NCBI RefSeq assembly: GCF_000706765.1
Contig: NZ_CP006018.1
Span: 1,612,001 to 1,676,000, forward strand
DNA from: Bifidobacterium [indicum] DSM 20214 = LMG 11587
GTDB lineage: Bacteria > Actinomycetota > Actinomycetes > Actinomycetales > Bifidobacteriaceae
DNA length: 64,000 nucleotides
Direction: 5' to 3'
Shown: positions 55,175 to 62,213 of the stretch, one piece after another
How positions within the stretch are numbered: the first letter of the stretch is position 1
How the letters are laid out: each line of letters opens with the position of its first letter
Notes under the pieces: generated by a model
The model's input: the letters and a program-made list of their open reading frames with translations, nothing else
Told to the model about the DNA's origin: nothing
Database searches by the model: none
Made by a program: the position numbers and the translations under genes

Positions 55175-55209
55175 TTGCTATCTGGCAAAATTTTATAATA
55201 AAATAGCAA
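55175..55209 (+). promoter_or_regulatory. Probable promoter of the precursor operon, flanked by an inverted repeat
   Basis: A perfect -10 TATAAT lies at 55194-55199 with a weak -35 (TTTCTT) 17 bases before it. TTGCTAT (55175-55181) and ATAGCAA (55203-55209) flank the -10 as an inverted repeat. The precursor start is 62 bases downstream. Confidence 0.55.
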
Positions 55210-55261
55210 AGTCACCGCTGACTATCGGGTGGCAACCTATCAATGAAGAAAGGAGTTGACC

Positions 55262-55357
55262 ATGGAAAAGACACTGATTTCTGCCAAGACTGTTCAGGCA
55301 CAAAACACGTCTGAGGCCGAGGATACCGCGGCCCGCGCGGCCACGGTTTTTGCCTAA
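55262..55357 (+). CDS. Candidate RiPP precursor peptide, 31 residues
   Basis: A 31-residue peptide starting MEKTLISAKTVQAQNTSEAE and ending DTAARAATVFA. GAAAGGAG lies seven bases upstream, the best ribosome site in the cassette. It is preceded by a perfect -10 box and followed by a long hairpin and then the E1-like gene. It has an amphipathic, leader-like first half and an Ala-rich tail with one Phe, two Thr and no Cys, as might suit C-terminal activation by an E1-like enzyme. It is too short for normal gene calling. That it is the substrate of the enzymes is inference from position. Confidence 0.65.
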   Translation: MEKTLISAKTVQAQNTSEAEDTAARAATVFA

Positions 55358-55363
55358 GCTAAA

Positions 55364-55407
55364 AAGGAGGGGGGTGTCTGCGCTTTTCGCATAGCACCTC
55401 CTTCCTT
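55364..55407. terminator. Long hairpin between precursor and E1-like gene
   Basis: AAGGAGGGGGGTG (55364-55376) pairs along its full length with CACCTCCTTCCTT (55395-55407), 13 pairs including two G-U, with TGCG/CGCA near the loop. No long T-run follows on the plus strand, so it probably gives partial termination or protects the precursor mRNA. On the minus strand it is followed by TTTTT and would be a full terminator. Confidence 0.65.
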
Positions 55408-55436
55408 GTTCATACATAGAAAGCTGAGGGATATAT

Positions 55437-56519
55437 ATGAGCAACGCAACAAAACAATATGTACTTAATGAAGTAGCCTATGTCCATCATAATGCGGCTG
55501 GTGAGGTATGTATCTTCTTACCCAGAGAAGAAAATGTGAAGTTTCCCGGCGTCAACGGTGATGTGATACTGACAATTCTGGATATCATGTGCAGGCCACA
55601 CACGGTAGGCGAGCTCTCTAAAGAGCTAGAGAAGACTCGTTACTCTGTGGATGATGTGGATTTCCTGGTTGATGAGCTTGTCAGTCGAAACGTGCTCAAG
55701 GAGTACTCAGATCCAGCTTGCCTTTCAACCAGTCTCACCCCTAAACAACTTGCGAAATATGATCGTCAGCTTCTAAATTTTGCTGCGCTTCCAGGCAACA
55801 CGATAGAGGATGCCGTTCGTCAACAGGAGAGATTCAGTGAATCGTCGGTACTGGTTATCGGTGTTGGTGGAATTGGATCATATCTCTCACTTGGGCTTGC
55901 TCAAATTGGTATTGGCACTATTCACATAGTTGACTTTGATGAGATTGAACTATCAAATACCAGCAGGCAGGTCTTGTACCGTGAGAAAGATGTAGGACAG
56001 TTGAAGACCGATGTAGCGTTGAGAGAACTGCAACAAGTCGCGCCAGATGCGACAATAGTTGCACATAACTGTGAGGTACTAAGCGCAGACACTCTTAACC
56101 GAGAATTTGAAAACGTGAGTCTTGATCTGATCCTGGTATGTGCAGACAAGCCTTTAGGCAAATTGGCGCACATTGTTGATGAATTCAGCGAAGCAACAAA
56201 AACCGCTATCCTCTATGGTGGTCCATATGCCAACGGGAAAATCTTCCTGGGGCCCCTGCTATTGCCTGGCAAGACGAGGTCATACTCTGATTTGGTTCCT
56301 CTTCAGAGTATTAGTACCAGCGACAACAGAATAGACAGAATCAACAATGCACATCGTGTGTCTGCCATTGTTGACACAGACAACGCTTTAGCTGCAAAGA
56401 TGATGGAGACGGAAGCAATTAAGTACTTAGGCATGCTTCAAGAGCCCTCTGTTGTGGAACGTCAGATTGCTGTTGACACTACTGACTGGTCAGTACATAG
56501 CGGGCAGTTTGCTCAGTAA
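55437..56519 (+). CDS. RRE-ThiF/E1-like adenylating enzyme of a RiPP pathway
   Basis: A 360-residue protein. Residues 1-90 look like a PqqD/RRE winged-helix that binds a leader peptide (PGVNGDVILTILDIM, HTVGELSKELE, DVDFLVDELVSRNVLKEY). Residues 100-340 are a ThiF/MccB-type E1 domain with GVGGIG (142-147), DFDEIELSNTSRQ (166-178) and GQLKTDVA. The zinc CxxC pairs usual in ThiF, MoeB and MccB are absent. By analogy with PaaA and MccB it would adenylate a carboxylate of the precursor. It starts 79 bases after the precursor gene, with GAGGG upstream. Confidence 0.8.
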   Translation: MSNATKQYVLNEVAYVHHNAAGEVCIFLPREENVKFPGVNGDVILTILDIMCRPHTVGELSKELEKTRYSVDDVDFLVDELVSRNVLKEYSDPACLSTSLTPKQLAKYDRQLLNFAALPGNTIEDAVRQQERFSESSVLVIGVGGIGSYLSLGLAQIGIGTIHIVDFDEIELSNTSRQVLYREKDVGQLKTDVALRELQQVAPDATIVAHNCEVLSADTLNREFENVSLDLILVCADKPLGKLAHIVDEFSEATKTAILYGGPYANGKIFLGPLLLPGKTRSYSDLVPLQSISTSDNRIDRINNAHRVSAIVDTDNALAAKMMETEAIKYLGMLQEPSVVERQIAVDTTDWSVHSGQFAQ

Positions 56520-56533
56520 GTACCACGGATAGC

Positions 56534-57487
56534 ATGACACACAACTTTCTCGAACTCATGAAAGCAATGAATGAGGGCGCGCTCGATTCACGACTACGGT
56601 CTCAAGTTCCTGTGGAACTTCTTCATGAATCCCCATACCTAGACCACAAACTCGATAAGTACTATGAAAGTCACCCGAACCCTGCACCTGTGGATGTCCT
56701 CAAATATCTGCAGTCAGTAGAATCTGACGCTGCGAGGATAATCAGGACAATAGATGTTCCTGATGGTGATGTTCCTACCGCAGAAGTTAGAGAGCTGACT
56801 GGACGTGACGGTGAACTCAGGCTTCTGGACATTTACCTTAACCGTTTATACAAGAACAATGTAATCCTAGTTGGAGCACCAGGTGTAGGGAAAACGGCCC
56901 TGGTCCTTTACTATTTTCGTAGTAGATCGCTGCCATTAATCTCCATATCGGCGGCAGAAATGCTGTCTGGCACTAAATATCGTGGTGAATTTGAACAACG
57001 TATGCAGCTCATGATTAAGAAAGCCCAGCAAGAGAAGTCTACTATCTTTTTTGATGAAATTCATACTCTAATCCATGCAGGTGCCTCTGAGGGAGGGATT
57101 TCTGCGGTGAACCTCTTGAAGCCTGTTATTACGGAGACGAATATCCGTATTATCGGGGCAACAACACCTCAAGAGGCAAAAGAACTATATAAAGATGGGG
57201 CATTCGAGCGAAGGTTCAGTTTTTTAAAATTAGAAGAGCCAAATAAGAAAATGCTGAGGCAAATAGGGGAACAGATTATACGGGAGTCCGGTAATAGCCA
57301 AGGAATGTCTGCAGAAACATACACCGAGGTATTTGATTTTCTCGATAGTCATTTTCCTAATAGGTACTACCCGGATAAACTCATTGACTTCTTAGATTTT
57401 TTCACTACAGCGCAGAAAAGAGCCGGACTAAGCTTTTCGGAAGCTAAAAAGTTATTTGCAGATTCGCAAATTCGAGGAGAGGTATAG
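56534..57487 (+). CDS. Single-module Clp-like AAA+ ATPase
   Basis: A 317-residue AAA+ protein like the first ATPase module of ClpB/ClpA. Residues 1-88 are a helical lead, then GRDGELRLLDIYLNR, Walker A GAPGVGKT (114-121), a pore loop KYRG (149-152), Walker B IFFDEIHTLI, sensor 1 IIGATTPQE and the arginine finger region GAFERRFSFL. It lacks the second ATPase module, the coiled-coil M-domain and the ClpP-binding loop. It may unfold or remodel the precursor-enzyme complex. It follows the E1-like gene by 14 bases. A Clp-type protein inside a peptide cassette is unusual. Confidence 0.82.
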   Translation: MTHNFLELMKAMNEGALDSRLRSQVPVELLHESPYLDHKLDKYYESHPNPAPVDVLKYLQSVESDAARIIRTIDVPDGDVPTAEVRELTGRDGELRLLDIYLNRLYKNNVILVGAPGVGKTALVLYYFRSRSLPLISISAAEMLSGTKYRGEFEQRMQLMIKKAQQEKSTIFFDEIHTLIHAGASEGGISAVNLLKPVITETNIRIIGATTPQEAKELYKDGAFERRFSFLKLEEPNKKMLRQIGEQIIRESGNSQGMSAETYTEVFDFLDSHFPNRYYPDKLIDFLDFFTTAQKRAGLSFSEAKKLFADSQIRGEV

Positions 57488-57488
57488 C

Positions 57489-58610
57489 ATGTATATAGGG
57501 CAGCAGTTAGCCGATGATAGGTTTGCTTTTTACAAGGATATATTGCCTGGAATCAGAGACCAGATTGTATTTGATGAAGAATTTAACGCGTGGTTTGTAT
57601 TCAACGTTCGTCATCTTAACTTATTGGTAAGAGACGAACGTCTACTAGCAAACACCAAAGCTAGTCTTAAGGAACTCCCACTGAACGCAGATACCCTGCA
57701 AGTATTAGAACAGTTCTATTCCAATTGGGTCATGTTTACTGATGGTGATTTGCATAAGACGCTGCGGCGTAGGGTGAATACTCTAATTCTAGACAGGTAT
57801 CGTAATATTGATTACCGGTGGGGGCCGATGGACAAGCAAGGTGATTTTAGTGAGCTTTATGCTGTCCCATATGTATACAACATACTAGCCCAGCTGATAG
57901 GCATATCTGAAAAAGATGTGGCTCTGCTTATTAAAGCTTCCGAGCAAATAAACTCGTTACTTCTACGCGGTTATTTAACGATACATGACTTTGACGCTGT
58001 TGCTCAGTCAATCCGACAAGCATATCAGCTAGTCAACGATGTAGATAGTAGATATCGTGATAGTGACAGATATGTAGGCAATGCCTTACTTGATTTGCCC
58101 AGTGAGCAGAAGTACCCATTGCTGATTAACTTGGTATCGGATGGTTTCGCACCGTTTGTGGCGGCGCTTAATTTCTTGGCCTACAACTTGCTAACTCATC
58201 CTGAACTTGAGCAAGAGGCTGATAGTAGGTCGGATGATATCTGTGCAGAGAGTCTACGGCTATTTCCACCGTTCACAACTATAAGTCGGGTGTGCTCTGA
58301 AGAGGTTCAGGTCGGAGATGCTCATATACTGCCTGGTCAACTCGTAATTTTTGACTTATACAGCATTAACCGGGATCCTGAGTGCTTCCCGGATCCTGAC
58401 TGCTTTAACTTAGCGAATACGGAAAGGGCGTACAGCTTTGGCGCCGGAAAGCACTTGTGCTCTGGTAACCCCCTGGTACGGAAGGCGTTGGGCGCAGTTA
58501 CGAAGCAAAGCGGGCAGATTTATAAATACGAGCTCGTGGACTCAAAATTCATTAATCTCTATGGCTCTACAGATATGAAATTAACCATTAAGAAAAATAC
58601 GAGACTATGA
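57489..58610 (+). CDS. Cytochrome P450
   Basis: A 373-residue bacterial P450. The haem loop is FGAGKHLCSG with the thiolate Cys at residue 324, the K-helix ESLRLFPP has Glu-x-x-Arg, and HKTLRRRVN matches the C-helix haem contact. In the I-helix, LVSDGFAPFVAAL stands where most P450s have A/G-G-x-D/E-T, so the acid-alcohol pair for oxygen activation is missing. The start 57489 has GAGGAGAGG upstream. No ferredoxin gene is near. It would oxidise the peptide, for example a crosslink or hydroxylation. Its stop overlaps the next ATG. Confidence 0.88.
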   Translation: MYIGQQLADDRFAFYKDILPGIRDQIVFDEEFNAWFVFNVRHLNLLVRDERLLANTKASLKELPLNADTLQVLEQFYSNWVMFTDGDLHKTLRRRVNTLILDRYRNIDYRWGPMDKQGDFSELYAVPYVYNILAQLIGISEKDVALLIKASEQINSLLLRGYLTIHDFDAVAQSIRQAYQLVNDVDSRYRDSDRYVGNALLDLPSEQKYPLLINLVSDGFAPFVAALNFLAYNLLTHPELEQEADSRSDDICAESLRLFPPFTTISRVCSEEVQVGDAHILPGQLVIFDLYSINRDPECFPDPDCFNLANTERAYSFGAGKHLCSGNPLVRKALGAVTKQSGQIYKYELVDSKFINLYGSTDMKLTIKKNTRL

Positions 58611-59160
58611 TTGAAACGAGAAGGCTTACGCTGCGTCCATGCAAACCAAATAACTATTTAGAAGCCGGGTCTTTATGCATATATGCGCGAAAGATCCGAA
58701 AGTGGGACCTACTGCAAGGTGGAATCCCTGCACTAGTGTTGACGGTAGTTTGCACGATATAAACACTGTTCTTGCAGTTGAAGGAAACTGTGCTATTTCA
58801 CTGGCAGGAAGTGACCGACCAATAGGCAGTATCGGGTTAAAAAGTAGGGCTATACAAAAGACCGTTAGCAGTAGCTCGGCCTTAAGCGATGATTATAAGA
58901 ACTTGTTGGATAATGCAAAAGAACTTGGGTACTGGATTGGACGTCCATACTGGGGTAAAGGTATAGCAACAGAGGCACTTAGTACAGTACTAAGGCATGG
59001 TTTCTCGACTTTACGAATTGAAGCCATGCGAGGCGATCATTATGACACCAGTGTTCAATCGGCACGGGTTATGGAAAAGTGTGAGATGAGGAAAGTCATT
59101 GAACATCAAGATGATTTTTACTCTGTAATCGGTCAGAATAAAAATCGACAATACAAGTGA
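58607..59160 (+). pseudogene. GNAT acetyltransferase (RimJ/RimL-like), frameshifted by an AT repeat
   Basis: The ATG overlaps the P450 stop (ATGA). Frame one reads MIETRRLTLRPCKPNNYLEA and GSLC, then at ATATAT (58679-58684) the sense moves to another frame: ICAKDPKVGPTARWNP through GYWIGRPYWGKGIATEALS, the acetyl-CoA site, to the stop at 59158-59160. Removing one AT unit restores a full RimJ/RimL-type protein of about 183 residues. So it is either a recent mutation or a slippage switch. Starting at the ATG at 58675 would give a protein lacking the first strand. It may acetylate the peptide or give self-protection. Confidence 0.75.
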
Positions 59161-59217
59161 TTGACTGTTGTAGCTGGGAGAACCGATGATTGCTGCTAGC
59201 ACTAGTCGTTAAACGAC

Positions 59218-59509
59218 CTACAAACAGTGTTTTCGCAGCCGCTGGTTGTGACTTCCGGTTCTCGTAAGAGTAATTACGCTGTCTTGTACTCTATATACTA
59301 GCAGCCAGCCCACGTCTACATGTGGCTCGCAGAAAGTGGCGAAGTCGCCTTTGAGTTGGCGATTTTGTATTTCCCGCCCAGTTCCTGCTTATCGTTATTC
59401 TCAGTGCAGATTGCGCTGCGCTGAGCAGTCGCACATCGTACTGCTTTCTTTTCAACCTTTTGATGTCTCTGAGGAACGAGGGGTTGTAGGTGACTTCACG
59501 CGTTGGCAA
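59218..59509 (-). pseudogene. YafQ/RelE-family toxin remnant
   Basis: Three frames must be joined: TREVTYNPSFLRDIKRLKRK, then ENNDKQELGGKYKIANS, then LKGDFATFCEPHVDVGWLLVY and VITLTRTGSHNQRL, ending at 59218. Together they give a recognisable YafQ-type mRNA endonuclease toxin with its WLLVY and LTRTGSH ends. Two frameshifts inactivate it. The start is a TTG inside the end of the antitoxin remnant. Confidence 0.7.
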
Positions 59510-59676
59510 TGAGCTCTTCGAACCCTTCGTCGCTCTCGACAGGAATTACCGGTTTTGCCAAGGGCTTTGAGTACAACGGTCTCAAATGATGGGACCTGAG
59601 CCAAGGATGGGGAGTTCCTTGTATTGACGACTCGCGTCAATAGAGAGTTTACTGCTATGGCAAGGCCCGTGCCCAT
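59496..59676 (-). pseudogene. DinJ/RelB-family antitoxin remnant
   Basis: Starts MGTGLAIAVNSLLTRVVNT, with PSFETVVLKAL following as in DinJ/RelB antitoxins. A frameshift near 59550 then gives PVIPVESDEGFEELIANA with a stop at 59496, overlapping the toxin start as in intact pairs. The N-terminal DNA-binding half is missing or degraded. Confidence 0.55.
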
Positions 59677-59851
59677 GCTTTAAGACGGCTGACGAGGCTT
59701 ATGGTCGTGGTTGGTCAAGAGTGTCTCGCGCCTGTTGCTGTGGGGAAGCGGCCATTCCCCAGGGAGTGTGTCTTTCAAACGACCCGATAGAATACCACTG
59801 TGTGATACCAAAACACTCGAAATGCAGTACGGCCAGGGGGCCGAAGAAAGA

Positions 59852-61516
59852 ATGATGGCACAAGAGGAATCAAGTTCAACCGACGGAAATAATCTCAATT
59901 CGAAGCAGGGTCATGGGCGGGGCGGAAAGACTGGGCCCGCTGCCAAAGGCAGGACCAGGAAGCGCAACCAGCATCCCCACCGAAGCTGGAACCAGCGCCT
60001 GCATCTCACTGACATCAACGTGGTCGATGCGTCGACACTGAAACGGGCCATCGCCGGCACCGTGGTCGGCAACTTCATGGAGTGGTACGACGTGGGAGTC
60101 TACGGCTACCTGGCCGTGACCATCGGCCGGGTCTTCCTCTCCGACGCTTCGGATGCCATTCAGCGTCTCTTCTCTTTGGGTGTGTTCGCGGTAACCTTCA
60201 TCGCCCGACCCCTGGGCGGTGTGGTGCTGGGCCAGCTCGGCGACAAGCTGGGCCGGCAACGAATCCTGGCTTTCACCCTCCTGAGCATGTCGGCAGCCAC
60301 ACTGCTGATCGGAGTCCTACCAGGGTACGCGGCCGTGGGCCCGCTGGCCCCCATCCTTCTGATCCTGCTCAAGCTGGTCCAGGGATTCTCGACCGGTGGA
60401 GAATATGCCGGTGCATCGACCATGGTCACCGAGTATGCCCCCGACCGGCATCGCGGCTTCTTTGCTTCCCTTTTGGACGTGGGCTCCTACCTGGGTTATG
60501 CCTTCGGGGCCGGTCTGGTCTCACTCCTGGAGTTCCAGCTCTCACCCGAGGCCATGCTTGCCTGGGGCTGGCGCATCCCCTTCATCATCGCCCTTCCCCT
60601 GGCAGGCATCGCCGTCTACTTCAGGGCGAAGGTCCAGGACACCCCGGCCTTTGAGCAGGCGCAAGCCGTTACGGACGAGAAGACCAAGAGCGAACACAAG
60701 GGCCTGGGCGACCTGATCCGAGGGTACTGGAAGGAACTGCTCATGGCCTTCATCCTGGTGGCCGCGGCCAACACCCTCAGCTACACCCTGACGGCCTACA
60801 TGCCCACCTATCTGACAGGCACTCTCCACTACAACACGGCCCAGGCCAACCTGCTATCCCTGCCCGTCCTCCTCCTGGTGGCCTTCTGCATCCCCATCAC
60901 CGGTGCCCTCTCCGACAGGTTCGGTCGCAAAAAGGTACTCTTCATGGGCGCCTTCACCGGACTGTGCCTCTCCCTTCCGGCCTTCAGGATTCTGGAACAG
61001 AGCACCACGGGCGCGGTCTTCGCCGGCCTGGTCCTCCTGGCCATACCGGTCATCTTCTTTGTGGCCAATCTGGCCTCGACCCTGCCCGCCCTCTTCCCCA
61101 CCGCCTCGCGCTACGGCGGTATGGGACTTTCCTACAACCTGGCCGTGGCCGTCTTCGGCGGTACGGCACCGGTCATCATGGAAGGCCTGGTGACAGCCAC
61201 AGGCAAGGGCCTGGCCCCGGCATACTGGATCATGTTCACCTCGGTCTGCGGCCTGGTGACCGTCCTCTTCCTGGCCGAAACAGCCCGCAAGCCCATGCCC
61301 GGCACCCTGCCTACGGTCCTCAACCGCCAGGAGGCCCGCGACCTGGTGGCCACGCAGGACCAGAACCCGGACCTGGACGTCAAGGCCATCATCAAGGACG
61401 CCGAGGAAAACGGCACCCGGAAGACCCCCGAAATGCTCAAGGCCGAAGCCAGGAAGGCGCTTGGGACCAAGCAGTCGGCAGGTGCGGACCGCTCAACCAA
61501 ACCCGCAAAGGCATAG
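59852..61516 (+). CDS. MFS metabolite:H+ symporter (MHS family)
   Basis: A 554-residue transporter with about 12 helices. Family marks are GNFMEWYDVGVYGYL, GGVVLGQLGDKLGRQR, GFSTGGEYAGASTMVTEYAP and DRFGRKKVLFMG. It resembles ProP/KgtP/ShiA-type carriers of osmolytes, organic acids or shikimate. It has long polar ends: about 60 residues before the first helix (Lys/Arg/His-rich) and about 80 after the last (DLVATQDQNPDLDVKAIIKD). Two adjacent ATGs (59852 and 59855) can start it. It marks the return to high-GC core-like DNA. Confidence 0.88.
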   Translation: MMAQEESSSTDGNNLNSKQGHGRGGKTGPAAKGRTRKRNQHPHRSWNQRLHLTDINVVDASTLKRAIAGTVVGNFMEWYDVGVYGYLAVTIGRVFLSDASDAIQRLFSLGVFAVTFIARPLGGVVLGQLGDKLGRQRILAFTLLSMSAATLLIGVLPGYAAVGPLAPILLILLKLVQGFSTGGEYAGASTMVTEYAPDRHRGFFASLLDVGSYLGYAFGAGLVSLLEFQLSPEAMLAWGWRIPFIIALPLAGIAVYFRAKVQDTPAFEQAQAVTDEKTKSEHKGLGDLIRGYWKELLMAFILVAAANTLSYTLTAYMPTYLTGTLHYNTAQANLLSLPVLLLVAFCIPITGALSDRFGRKKVLFMGAFTGLCLSLPAFRILEQSTTGAVFAGLVLLAIPVIFFVANLASTLPALFPTASRYGGMGLSYNLAVAVFGGTAPVIMEGLVTATGKGLAPAYWIMFTSVCGLVTVLFLAETARKPMPGTLPTVLNRQEARDLVATQDQNPDLDVKAIIKDAEENGTRKTPEMLKAEARKALGTKQSAGADRSTKPAKA

Positions 61517-61584
61517 GGCCAGTCAACCCCCATCCAACGAGCATCCCCGATAAGGCCCTGCCACGGTGCATCATCCGACCGGTA

Positions 61585-62094
61585 TCAGGCTGGATGATGC
61601 ATCAAATCGCGCTCGATCCACCCCATGACCAGGGCGGCCAACCGATCGATCTCACGGTCGGTCAGAGGGCGGCCCTTGGGAATATGGTGCCAACGTTGGA
61701 TGCATCCACGGCAACAGGTACCGGTGGCATGCTGGGCCGTGAAGACAGGATGACCTCTGTACGGTGTCTGTTTCCCATCCTTCAAGGGATGGGCCGGTCC
61801 GACCCTTTTGGCCAGCATTTCGTGGGCATGGCGGTTGATGGTTGCCTTCCCCCTGGCCCTGGCATAGGAGCGGTCCCTGGCCGATAGACTGAATCCAGCA
61901 CGAAAATTCGAGTGCCCCAGCCGGACCAGCGTTCGACCGACCCAGGCGGGCACCTCCTCTTCCCGCAGGTTCCCCGGTGAAGAAGCATTGTCGGGATTCG
62001 AAATCAACCCTTCCTGGTTATCATCACCAATCACGGTCGCCTCACTTTCAGCACCAGCATTACCAGCGAAAAGGGGATTCGACAAGGCACACAT
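61585..62094 (-). CDS. DUF4186 family protein
   Basis: A protein of 169 residues from the ATG at 62094; the frame opens at 62157 with GTG. Family blocks are LVRLGHSNFRAGFSLSARD, INRHAHEMLAKRV, DGKQTPYRGHPVFTAQHATG, TCCRGCIQRWHHIPKGRPL. The conserved His and Cys (HPVFTAQHAT-TCCRGC) suggest a metal site. Function of DUF4186 is unknown. Start uncertain because no clear ribosome site is visible. The opposite-strand cfa gene is divergent. Confidence 0.75.
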   Translation of the reverse strand: MCALSNPLFAGNAGAESEATVIGDDNQEGLISNPDNASSPGNLREEEVPAWVGRTLVRLGHSNFRAGFSLSARDRSYARARGKATINRHAHEMLAKRVGPAHPLKDGKQTPYRGHPVFTAQHATGTCCRGCIQRWHHIPKGRPLTDREIDRLAALVMGWIERDLMHHPA

Positions 62095-62213
62095 CAGCTC
62101 AGAGAATACCGGTACAGGCCAGTACGAGGAGTACGGTTGGGTCCAGAAAACAACCACAGGCGGCCTGATTTGTCATGCTTATTCGCAATCAGGACGTCAG
62201 AAAAGGGGGCTTC

